Shown here in pieces: positions 1-5,830 of a stretch of DNA of 11,741 bases. The stretch spans positions 1 through 11,741 of the forward strand of contig DATCLA010000006.1 in the NCBI GenBank assembly GCA_036564195.1. The letters are read 5' to 3'. Position numbers and translations under genes: made by a program. How positions within the stretch are numbered: position 1 is the stretch's first letter; the number at the start of each line of letters is the position of its first letter. This stretch comes from DATCLA01 sp036564195. Its GTDB lineage: Bacteria; Bacillota; UBA4882; UBA8346. Below the pieces are notes generated by a model. It was not told where the DNA came from and did no database searches. It worked only from the letters and a program-made list of their open reading frames with translations.

Positions 1-540
1 ATGCACTATAGAGTCGGCCGTTTTTTTTACACCGATGATTTTTAACTTATTCAGGTGCAATTCGATAATCTTACCAACTACTTGTTCTGAGCCAAATATA
101 TCTTGAGCCAGAGTATCATCAATAATGGCAACTGACGCCGAATTATTCACGGCTTCTCCGGTGAAGAAATTACCTTGTTTGAACAAAACTGAATTGAATT
201 GCGGATACAGCTCCGTGGTACCTATCACCTCGGCTTGTGTTTTATGAAATTTACCAGTTACAGTCATTTTAGTTTGAGTCAAAGCAATATATTGCTTTGT
301 TTGAAAATACCGACCGATTTTTGGAAGATCCTCTAGCTGAAAATAACAATTGGGTTTACTTGTAGCTTCCGAGTCGCTAACTCTAGCTGTGATTTTATGA
401 GTGCTATAACAGCCACCAAGGTTAGTAATTTGATTTACTAATCCCTGTTCTAGGTAAATCCCTAATAACAATACTAATACCCCACCGTAAATCAAGAACA
501 AAGAATTATTTAACTGTTTGAAAGTTTTATTCAGAGGCAT
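1..540 (-). CDS. MacB/FtsX-type ABC transporter permease, N-terminal part (runs off the left edge)
   Basis: The first 180 codons of a minus-strand gene are visible; the 3' part lies outside the window. A short basic N-terminus is followed by one hydrophobic segment (about residues 15-31, rich in Leu/Val/Gly). The extracytoplasmic region that follows resembles the MacB periplasmic core domain: it contains LYPQFNSVLFKQGNFF, then VAIIDDTLAQDIFG, then VVGKIIEL and LKIIGV, which match the usual order of 'G..f...e....vaVi.......lFg....vGk.i.l.....ViGV' in this family. Such permeases work with an ATPase and a membrane fusion protein to export peptides, lipids or antibiotics. The start ATG overlaps the end of the adaptor gene by 14 bases and has only a weak ribosome binding site, so translation is probably coupled to the adaptor. 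The rest of the gene and any ATPase cannot be seen. The family call is based on motif order only. Confidence 0.75.
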   Translation of the reverse strand, partial: MPLNKTFKQLNNSLFLIYGGVLVLLLGIYLEQGLVNQITNLGGCYSTHKITARVSDSEATSKPNCYFQLEDLPKIGRYFQTKQYIALTQTKMTVTGKFHKTQAEVIGTTELYPQFNSVLFKQGNFFTGEAVNNSASVAIIDDTLAQDIFGSEQVVGKIIELHLNKLKIIGVKKTADSIVH

Positions 541-1765
541 CTATTATTACCCGACTTTCATCTTCTAACTTTTTGGTCGTCTCAATTACAATGCGAGACC
601 CTGGTTCAATTCCGGAATATATTCCAGCTTTATAATTATCCTTATCACCAACGGTGACGAACGTTTTAACAACATAATACTCATTTCCAAGCGGACCTTG
701 GCGTTCCTTAACCGTCCACACAAAAGTTCCCTCATCGTCCTCACATAAGGCTGAAAGTGGGACTAAAAAACTATAGAAGCCAGACATTTTATTAATAACT
801 ATATTGCCATGTTCACCTCCGGTTAACTTTAATTCCTGAGGTAATTTAATAGTTAATTCCTTTTGATCTTCATTATTGGTTACAGTTTTTCCGGTGATCG
901 ATATTAAAACTCCTTTTATAGTTTTTTCAGTCATAGACTGTAAACTCACCTGCACAGAATCACCAACCGATAAATAATTTGCCTCAGCACTTGGAACGGT
1001 TGCTTTAAAAACAAAACCGTTCGCAGTATTTGTTAATTGTATCAAATATTTGGTTCCGGTAGCAAATCCCCCCTGCTCAACGTTGACTTCAGTAATAATT
1101 CCAGAAAATGGTGCAATAAAAATACTTTGTTTTAATAGTTCCCTATTTTGAAGGAACTTTAGTTTCATCGTTTCCTGATGTAGTTTGTACTCTTCTTCTG
1201 CCTCTAAAAGGTCAAGTTCTGCCCGCCTATATTTAATTTCTGGTTCGGCTCCTTCGTTGCAAAGCACTTCTAATGCACGTAAACTATTTTGAGCTTCTTT
1301 TAATTTAATCTCTGCCAATCTTAATTTTTGTTTTTCAACTGTTAAGTTGTACTGTGACACTTGATTAAGTAATTGGTTAAATGTTATCTTACCAGCTTTA
1401 TAGAAGTTTAAATATTCGTGTAACTTGCTACTCAGTTCTTTAGCATCTAAAACTAACAATATTTGACCTTGTCGAACTTGGTCGCCTACCCGAACATTTA
1501 AGTAGTTAACCATAGCATTAGAGTTATTACTATAAACTTTAAATGTTTGACAAGCTTCAACCGTACCACTGCCAGTTACCTCTTTCACCAACGCGCCGCT
1601 ACTTGGTTTATCGACTTTAACACGTGGGATCATATAATTATTAATAGTTCGTGAAAAAAAAGTTAGCAGAATCATGCCACTAAAGAAGAAAATCAAAGCT
1701 TTTCCTGTTACTCTTTTTACAGGATTTTGGTTTTCATTTGAGGTTTGAGGAGTAATATTGGTCAT
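527..1765 (-). CDS. HlyD/YknX-type membrane fusion protein (efflux adaptor subunit)
   Basis: This 412-residue protein has a single N-terminal membrane segment (about 22-40) and the layout of a periplasmic/extracellular adaptor. The first lipoyl half-motif is at about 84-107 (VGDQVRQGQILLVLD) and a charged alpha-helical hairpin is at about 108-212. The second lipoyl half is at about 215-243 (IAPFSGIITEVNVEQGG), followed by a beta-barrel and a membrane-proximal domain to the C-terminus. Proteins of this kind bridge an ABC or RND transporter to an outer partner, or in Gram-positives assist MacB-like permeases (as YknX does with YknYZ). The start is well set: AAAGGAGG lies 5 bases before the ATG. 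It is 30 bases downstream of the MalG-like permease and overlaps the MacB-like gene, so all four genes are probably one operon. Its partner is most likely the MacB-like permease; a role with the sugar-type permeases would be new and is only suggested by position. Confidence 0.85.
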   Translation of the reverse strand: MTNITPQTSNENQNPVKRVTGKALIFFFSGMILLTFFSRTINNYMIPRVKVDKPSSGALVKEVTGSGTVEACQTFKVYSNNSNAMVNYLNVRVGDQVRQGQILLVLDAKELSSKLHEYLNFYKAGKITFNQLLNQVSQYNLTVEKQKLRLAEIKLKEAQNSLRALEVLCNEGAEPEIKYRRAELDLLEAEEEYKLHQETMKLKFLQNRELLKQSIFIAPFSGIITEVNVEQGGFATGTKYLIQLTNTANGFVFKATVPSAEANYLSVGDSVQVSLQSMTEKTIKGVLISITGKTVTNNEDQKELTIKLPQELKLTGGEHGNIVINKMSGFYSFLVPLSALCEDDEGTFVWTVKERQGPLGNEYYVVKTFVTVGDKDNYKAGIYSGIEPGSRIVIETTKKLEDESRVIIDASE

Positions 1766-1795
1766 TTATCCTCCTTTGGTAAAAGATTATGAAAA

Positions 1796-2680
1796 TTATC
1801 CTTTGATCCCCGATAATTCAATTCCTTCTATTAGATAACTTTCTCCATAAAGAAAAATTAATAATAATGGCAGCATATAAATTGTCGAAGCAGCAAAGGA
1901 AATCCCTAAATCGGTTTTACTAATTTGCGATAGATAGGTCGAGAGTGGTTGCTTTACTATATCTTGTAAAAATATTAAAGGTTGTTCGACCATATTCCAA
2001 TTATCAATAGTCAGCAAAATGGCAAGTGCTGCTAAACTAGGTTTAACCATCGGCACAACTATTCGCCAGCATATATTAAAATGGGTGGCACCATCAACCA
2101 AAGCTGCTTCAATATATTCTTCTGGGATTGTCTGCATTGTTTGTCGCAACAAAAAAACCCCAAAGGTATTAAAGATGCCAGGTAATATAATTGATGCATA
2201 CGAGCCAACTAAACCTAGTTTTACAGCCATTATATAGTTTGGAACCAAGGTTACTTGATAAGGCATTATCATAGTAGCAATGTATATGTAAAAGATTGTT
2301 TCTAAGCCTTTAAATTTAAACCGACTGAACCCATAAGCCGCCATGATACTTACCAAGGCCTGACCAAGCACAATTGGAACTACCAGTATACTTGAGTTCC
2401 AAAACATAAATAGATATTGTGAAGTTTTCATTAAAATCGTATAGTATTGTTTTACTGTCACTTCCTCAGGAATTAAGTTAAGTACTATGTACTGTTGTTG
2501 TCCATCTTCATTTTCAGAGTCTAAAATATAATTTCTGGTAATTTCACCGGATGTCATAAATGAGTTGGTTATAGTCAAAATTATGGGGAATAAAAAACAA
2601 ATAGCAGTTAATCCCAAAAAAGATCCCAAGTATTTCACTAATGTTTGATTTTTCTTATATTTCATCCCCGCCCCCATCAT
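1796..2680 (-). CDS. Carbohydrate ABC transporter permease, MalG-like
   Basis: This 294-residue integral membrane protein is an importer-type (BPD_transp_1) permease, with about six hydrophobic segments: near 21-40, 94-116, 128-140, 157-178, 212-226 and 264-280. The cytoplasmic EAA loop that docks the ATPase is clear at about 189-213 (YIEAALVDGATHFNICWRI then VPMVKP), and the C-terminus ends in the usual Gly-rich GIKG. The segment between the first two membrane helices (about 41-90) is fairly long, with IPEEVTVKQYY before the second helix, as in a subgroup of Firmicute sugar permeases. The start overlaps the MalF-like gene by 4 bases (ATGA). A second ATG at residue 6 (position 2665) gives a more typical MKYKK start, and neither has a strong ribosome binding site. 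With its partner it should form the membrane channel of a sugar or oligosaccharide importer. The substrate cannot be told. Confidence 0.9.
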   Translation of the reverse strand: MMGAGMKYKKNQTLVKYLGSFLGLTAICFLFPIILTITNSFMTSGEITRNYILDSENEDGQQQYIVLNLIPEEVTVKQYYTILMKTSQYLFMFWNSSILVVPIVLGQALVSIMAAYGFSRFKFKGLETIFYIYIATMIMPYQVTLVPNYIMAVKLGLVGSYASIILPGIFNTFGVFLLRQTMQTIPEEYIEAALVDGATHFNICWRIVVPMVKPSLAALAILLTIDNWNMVEQPLIFLQDIVKQPLSTYLSQISKTDLGISFAASTIYMLPLLLIFLYGESYLIEGIELSGIKG

Positions 2681-3540
2681 CCTATTGTATTGTTCAATTT
2701 ACGTTCTATGCGAAACAACACAAAAATCAATATACAAATTAGTGTTGCTATAATTATTGCGGCTGAAGTCAATTTTTGATAATCTAAAACCGTAAAACTA
2801 TTGTTAATATAGTGTTGTAACATATAAATACTATCATGTGGGTAATCTCCGGCAATTAAATATGTCTCTCTAAATACTTTAAATGAATTAATGATCGAAA
2901 TAATTAAGACAAAAAATAATGTTGGCGCTAAATAAATTAAAGTTATCCCCATAAACTGCTGCCAAGGGTTAGCCCCTTCGAGTTTGGCTAATTCATAATA
3001 ATCTTTTGGAATATTTTGTAAACCAGCTAAAAACAAAATCATATTATAGCCTACGTTTTTCCACAAATAGACAATTAAAATAACTATTCGCGCCCAATCA
3101 GAATTCATCCAGTCAACTGGTCTACCCCCCCAAGCAACAATTTGTGCATTTAGAGGTCCGCTAATGTCAAAGATAATTTGCCAGAAAAGTGCAACTGATG
3201 CAACAGGAACAACCAAGGATGAAATAAAGGCCGTCCTAAACAACTTTTTCCCACGAATGTTTTTATTTAGCAATAACGCTAAACATAAAGATAGAACCAT
3301 TATTAATGGCACACAAATACTTGTAAATAATATTGTATTCAAACTAGCCTTTAAAAAAGCAGCGTTATGTAATAAGTTAACATAATTATGAAGCCCTACA
3401 AAATGGTAACAGTTAATATTATCAATAAGTGAATAATATATACCTCCAATAAAGGGCATTAAGTAAAATATGAAAAAACCCATCAAACTAGGACCGAGAA
3501 AAAGCAAACAAGTCAAATAATCTTTTTTTTTCAAATTCAC
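2677..3540 (-). CDS. Carbohydrate ABC transporter permease, MalF/UgpA-like
   Basis: This 287-residue permease starts at GTG, preceded by AGGGAGG with a 10-base spacer. Membrane segments lie at about 11-38, 70-91, 106-124, 152-173, 204-220 and 258-277. The EAA loop is at about 181-203 (YYELAKLEGANPWQQFMGIT), with the conserved Gly and hydrophobic positions. GPSLMGFFIFYLMP near the N-terminus and FVGLHNYVNLL at 47-57 are standard for MalF/UgpA-type subunits. It is the first gene of the leftward run and overlaps the MalG-like gene, so the two would pair as a heterodimer. A solute-binding protein gene usually sits just before such a pair. Here there is none: the upstream DNA holds an IS remnant on the opposite strand. 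The ATPase could be a shared MsmX-type protein encoded elsewhere, as is common in Firmicutes. Confidence 0.92.
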   Translation of the reverse strand: MNLKKKDYLTCLLFLGPSLMGFFIFYLMPFIGGIYYSLIDNINCYHFVGLHNYVNLLHNAAFLKASLNTILFTSICVPLIMVLSLCLALLLNKNIRGKKLFRTAFISSLVVPVASVALFWQIIFDISGPLNAQIVAWGGRPVDWMNSDWARIVILIVYLWKNVGYNMILFLAGLQNIPKDYYELAKLEGANPWQQFMGITLIYLAPTLFFVLIISIINSFKVFRETYLIAGDYPHDSIYMLQHYINNSFTVLDYQKLTSAAIIIATLICILIFVLFRIERKLNNTIG

Positions 3541-3559
3541 AAGTTGATTACCTCCCTAT

Positions 3560-3593
3560 TTCCATTACATTATGGAATATAACAATTAATTGT
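3560..3593 (-). promoter_or_regulatory. Candidate operator region upstream of the permease operon
   Basis: Two inverted repeats lie in the short leader before the MalF-like gene. One has arms TTCCAT and ATGGAA separated by 6 bases (3560-3577). The other is a perfect 12-base palindrome, ACAATTAATTGT (3582-3593). On the minus strand TATATT (3576-3581) lies directly downstream of the palindrome and could be a -10 box, which would put the palindrome in the promoter spacer, a usual place for a repressor site. No convincing -35 box is visible, so this is a tentative regulatory region. Confidence 0.3.
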
Positions 3594-3675
3594 ACCGGAT
3601 AATTATAATGAACCCATAGATTGAGACACCAAAATAAAAAGTAAGTTATAATGAAAGTATGAAAAAGGGAAACCA

Positions 3676-4089
3676 ATGAGGTTAACTGGCTCAATAAAAT
3701 CTGAAGAAATTGTCGGACCCGACTGGGAGAAAAAATTTCATTAATCGAAATGACTCGAAGATCAGTGTCAAGCGTCAGGTGGAATTATTAAGTGTCAACC
3801 GTATCAGTGTATACGCCAGCCTCCTGCTCAGAAGCAAATATCTGATGAGAACTTATTAGTCATGCGCCGAATTTATGAAATACATACTTATCCCACTTAG
3901 GGTTATCGAACCATTATCCGCATTTTGAGGCGGGATGATCAACTGTTCAGCAACGGGAAGAGGGTACACTGGATAATGCGAGACATGGGGATTTATACTA
4001 TTTACCCCAAACCTAATTTGAGTAAGTGCTACCACGCCAAATACGTTCGCCCTTATCTGTTAAGACCACTTAATAATAAAGCATCCTAA
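3676..4089 (+). pseudogene. Decayed IS3-family transposase (OrfB) remnant
   Basis: Read across frames on the plus strand, this stretch recovers the N-terminal third of an IS3-family OrfB. The pieces are SEEIVGPDWEKK, then ISLIE, then NDSKISVKRQVELLSVNR, then DENLLVMRRIYEIHTYPT, a TAG stop (3898-3900), and GYRTIIRILRRD followed by KRVHWIMRDMGIYTIYPKPN and a tail ending at TAA (4087-4089). This matches the HTH_21 region that precedes the catalytic core (the RQCELL, YP.YG.R and MR.MGI.AIYPKPNLS motifs). At least two frameshifts near 3735-3750, one near 3814 and the stop codon break it. The DDE catalytic domain and a recognisable OrfA are absent, so it cannot encode an active transposase. No terminal inverted repeat pair could be found; the sequence from about 3622 (TGAGACACC) may be the old left end. 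It is an old, truncated insertion. Confidence 0.8.
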
Positions 4090-4178
4090 AGTTAAATTTG
4101 CTAGTACATGCTTTATTTTACTAAATTCCCTTCATATGTCAAGAAGTTATGTATAATTTATTTATATTACTTCCAATG

Positions 4179-4206
4179 TTGTACTGGTACAATGTAAACT
4201 TATAAG
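4179..4206 (+). promoter_or_regulatory. Candidate promoter with palindromic operator
   Basis: TTGTAC (4179-4184) and TATAAG (4201-4206) are 16 bases apart and could be -35 and -10 boxes on the plus strand. The -35 box is one arm of a 14-base inverted repeat, TTGTAC-TG-GTACAA (4179-4192), a shape typical of dimeric repressor sites; AraR-type sites have similar arms. A TTGTAC half-site also occurs at 3590-3595. No gene of known function lies directly downstream, only a possible 25-codon ORF. Confidence 0.3.
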
Positions 4207-4227
4207 CGTTAAAATGAGGGTAATATT

Positions 4228-4305
4228 ATGAGACATTCATTGATTTTCGAACTTACATCAATCAAACCATACCGCCCTAATCAAAGGGGTGAACAACCGG
4301 ATTGA
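4228..4305 (+). CDS. Possible small ORF, 25 codons, unknown
   Basis: An ATG preceded by GAGGG with an 8-base spacer opens a 25-codon frame (starting MRHSLIFELTSIKPYRP and ending GEQPD). It has a candidate promoter just upstream, and its 3' end runs into a terminator-like hairpin. The peptide is not hydrophobic enough for a membrane peptide and matches no family I know. It could be a real small protein or leader peptide, the start of a decayed gene, or chance. The support is only the signal spacing. Confidence 0.22.
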   Translation: MRHSLIFELTSIKPYRPNQRGEQPD

Positions 4306-4327
4306 GCGCAATTCTTAACCCCTTTTT
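4283..4327 (+). terminator. Terminator-like hairpin with T-run
   Basis: AAAGGGGT (4283-4290) pairs with ACCCCTTT (4318-4325), and a run of five T follows the GC part on the plus strand. The loop is long (27 bases) but holds a small inner hairpin (ATTG-AGCG-CAAT, 4301-4312) that would shorten it. It would end any plus-strand transcript crossing the small ORF. Confidence 0.35.
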
Positions 4328-4332
4328 GAGGT

Positions 4333-4362
4333 AAAAAAATAAGAGTCTCGTATTTACGAAAC
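4333..4362 (-). terminator. Rho-independent terminator of the tRNA-Arg gene
   Basis: On the minus strand GTTTCGT-AAAT-ACGAGAC forms a 7-base stem (one G-U pair) with a 4-base loop, followed by TCTTATTTTTTT. It begins 14 bases after the encoded CCA of the tRNA, so it is the natural end of that transcript. Confidence 0.75.
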
Positions 4363-4376
4363 CCTTGTCATTTCGA

Positions 4377-4452
4377 TGGCGGCCCCGAGAGGAGTCGAAC
4401 CTCCGGCACATGGTTTAGGAAACCACTGCTCTATCCTCTGAGCTACGGGGCC
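4377..4452 (-). tRNA. tRNA-Arg (anticodon CCT)
   Basis: The complete cloverleaf is on the minus strand. The acceptor stem is GGCCCCG paired with CGGGGCC, the D arm has GCTC/GAGC, and the anticodon arm is GTGGT-TTCCTAA-ACCAT with CCT in the middle of the loop. A 5-base variable loop follows, then the T arm GGAGG-TTCGACT-CCTCT. Discriminator G is followed by an encoded CCA (4379-4377). Anticodon CCT reads the rare arginine codon AGG. The bases next to the mature ends are also complementary (CGATGG at 4374-4379 with CCATCG at 4451-4456), which would lengthen the acceptor stem of the precursor. It is transcribed alone, with its own promoter and terminator. Its 3' end faces the AT-rich left part of the window, the side on which tRNA-integrating elements insert. 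Confidence 0.97.
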
Positions 4453-4470
4453 ATCGCAATAAGCATTACT

Positions 4471-4499
4471 ATTATAGCAGACTTAAGATGAATTTACAA
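4471..4499 (-). promoter_or_regulatory. Promoter of the tRNA-Arg gene
   Basis: On the minus strand TTGTAA (-35, 4494-4499) and TATAAT (-10, 4471-4476) are exactly 17 bases apart, and a TG one base before the -10 box adds an extended -10 element. The -10 box lies about 18 bases before the mature 5' end of the tRNA, as expected for a stable RNA promoter. Confidence 0.8.
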
Positions 4500-4607
4500 C
4501 TTATCTTATGATCCAAACATTGTAACCGCACCAGTACCAGACTAAATATTGTCTAACCGGTAATTACTGAAATACCCAAATTAATCCTTACTTTACAATT
4601 ACTTAAT

Positions 4608-4636
4608 TTGCCCTTAATGAAAGTTTATTATATGAT
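4608..4636 (+). promoter_or_regulatory. Candidate promoter of the membrane-protein/UPF0180 pair
   Basis: TTGCCC (4608-4613) and TATGAT (4631-4636) are separated by 17 bases on the plus strand, about 80 bases before the supported start codon at 4716. The TTG here could be mistaken for a start codon of a longer frame, but it has no ribosome binding site. Confidence 0.5.
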
Positions 4637-4715
4637 AAACTTATTAAAAGTATTGCTACAATTATTAAGTAATCCAACAAATTACCAACTTTATCTAATC
4701 AGGGAGATGATCCGG

Positions 4716-5441
4716 ATGTCTCAAAAAGCTGATTCCTTTTTTGATCCTCTGCCGGTTTTAGCTAATTCCCAAAACGTAACCAGGTACCACCTTACCAACC
4801 TGGAACGTTTTTTATATTTAATCCTCATTAGCTGCTTGATACTTGCTTACCCGGCTGCGCGGGTACTCCCCGCCTTCTGGTCCTGGGAGAACGGCCCATT
4901 CGAATGGACCCAGGTATGCCTGTTATTGGCGGGAGGTTGCGCCGCTTGGTGGTGGAGCCGCCACACCTCCTCCCGTCCCTTAGCGCAGTTTTGGTCTTAC
5001 CAAACCCCCGTCTGGTTGGTATTACTGGGCCGTGAGACCAGTTGGGGTGCAGCGTTCTTCCCCTATCAGTCGGTCGGTCCTCACGGGCCGGTCTTGGTAT
5101 CATCCAAATCACTCTGGTATGGTCCGGTAATTGATCCCCTCTTAGGACTGATCTTAATCTTCATTATCTATCAAGTGGTTAAATACCGGCTGTACCGGAT
5201 CCCACTGCAACTGTTCAAAGCAAAAAGATTTCCTGTCCTGGCGTTCGGAATCGCTTTCTTTGCAATCATCATGGCCAACTGTGCCGAAAAAGATATGTTT
5301 ACTCTGCCTAATGATGGTAATCTCCTTCTGGAAGAATATTTTGAGACTCTTTTTTACCTCGGATTGCTTGCTACGATTGGGCAAATCCGTATCCGTACCG
5401 GTTCGCAGCCAACCGGTAAAGCTTCAAAAGCACTTTCTTGA
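4716..5441 (+). CDS. Uncharacterised polytopic membrane protein with a RETSWG motif
   Basis: With the ATG at 4716 (AGGGAG 9 bases upstream) the protein has 241 residues; the same frame is open back to a TTG at 4608, but that part overlaps the promoter. Hydrophobic segments lie at about 31-50, 64-80, 93-105, 138-157, 172-189 and 206-224. Polar residues are embedded in a way that is not random: E58 and E63 (WENGPFEWTQ) before the second segment, R106-E107 in GRETSWG, E191 (CAEKD) after the fifth, and E206, E207 and E210 (LLEEYFETLFYL) at the start of the last. This recalls a loosely defined group of bacterial membrane proteins with an E-x-SWG motif and conserved acidic residues near the membrane, for which I know no function. 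The pattern would fit a membrane enzyme or an ion-binding protein, but that is inference. It shares a transcript with the UPF0180 gene 90 bases downstream, as no terminator lies between. Confidence 0.85.
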   Translation: MSQKADSFFDPLPVLANSQNVTRYHLTNLERFLYLILISCLILAYPAARVLPAFWSWENGPFEWTQVCLLLAGGCAAWWWSRHTSSRPLAQFWSYQTPVWLVLLGRETSWGAAFFPYQSVGPHGPVLVSSKSLWYGPVIDPLLGLILIFIIYQVVKYRLYRIPLQLFKAKRFPVLAFGIAFFAIIMANCAEKDMFTLPNDGNLLLEEYFETLFYLGLLATIGQIRIRTGSQPTGKASKALS

Positions 5442-5531
5442 TAAGGAATACTAATTTCTACTTCCGGCCAAAAAATACGGTTAATCCGTCCCGACCCGGG
5501 ACAAACTAGGCTCGGAGGTGTTTTACACAAG

Positions 5532-5786
5532 ATGAAAGCCAGAGTTGCGGTTGAATCCGACTTAACCACCGTCAGCGAATATCTGGAGGACCAGGGCTAT
5601 GAAATAATTGAATTTATGCACAGTGACGAATTATCCGAGGAATTGCAAGATGTCGACGCTATCGTTACCAGTGGGATGGATCAAAACCTCCTGGGTATGC
5701 ATGACATCGAGACCGAGGCCTTTGTGATCGAAGCCAGCGGGCTCACTCCCGAAGAAATCGGAGCGATGCTGGAAAAACGGCTTTAA
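5532..5786 (+). CDS. UPF0180 family protein (YkuS-like)
   Basis: This 84-residue soluble protein fits the UPF0180/YkuS family, a short Firmicute family of unknown function, in length and in motif order. It has an N-terminal VAVESDLTTVSEYLEDQGY (strand, then helix), a central VDAIVTSGMDQNLLGMHD and a C-terminal VIEASGLTPEEIGAML. The MDQNLLG segment corresponds to the usual TGqDknlmGi signature. GGAGG lies 13 bases before the ATG, slightly further than ideal, and no better in-frame start is seen. It follows the membrane-protein gene by 90 bases, a gap that holds only small hairpins without a T-run (GTCCCG-ACC-CGGGAC at 5488-5502), and it ends just before a strong terminator. No biochemical role can be given. 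Confidence 0.85.
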   Translation: MKARVAVESDLTTVSEYLEDQGYEIIEFMHSDELSEELQDVDAIVTSGMDQNLLGMHDIETEAFVIEASGLTPEEIGAMLEKRL

Positions 5787-5804
5787 ATTAATCTCGGTCC
5801 AGAC

Positions 5805-5830
5805 AAACACGCGTCAGCGTGTTTTGTTGT
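5805..5830. terminator. Terminator between convergent genes
   Basis: AAACACGC-GTCA-GCGTGTTT is a perfect 8-base stem with a 4-base loop (5805-5824), followed on the plus strand by a T-rich tract. It sits between the stop of the UPF0180 gene (5786) and the stop of the convergent rubredoxin-flavin reductase gene (5831). On the minus strand the run after the stem is weaker (TGTCTGG), so it should mainly stop plus-strand transcription, with some effect on the other strand. Confidence 0.75.

Noticed and set aside
2019..2237. Plus-strand ORF inside the MalG-like gene (and a similar one at 3164-3385 inside the MalF-like gene)
   Set aside because: Both are fully antisense to clear permease genes, have no known family features and no ribosome binding site of note.
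3621..3652. TTGAGA and TATAAT on the plus strand as a promoter for the IS remnant
   Set aside because: The spacing is 20 bases, too long for a normal promoter, and the gene it would drive is broken.
4608..4715. N-terminal extension of the membrane protein by 36 residues from a TTG start
   Set aside because: The TTG is part of a well-spaced candidate promoter, has no ribosome binding site, and the ATG at 4716 has AGGGAG at a proper distance.
4828..5112. Minus-strand Arg-rich ORF of 94 codons inside the membrane-protein gene
   Set aside because: It is antisense to a gene with clear membrane segments, with low-complexity Arg/Pro/Gly composition and no start signals.
5488..5502. GC-rich hairpin GTCCCG-ACC-CGGGAC before the UPF0180 gene as a terminator
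   Set aside because: No T-run follows on either strand; at most it affects the leader of the downstream gene.
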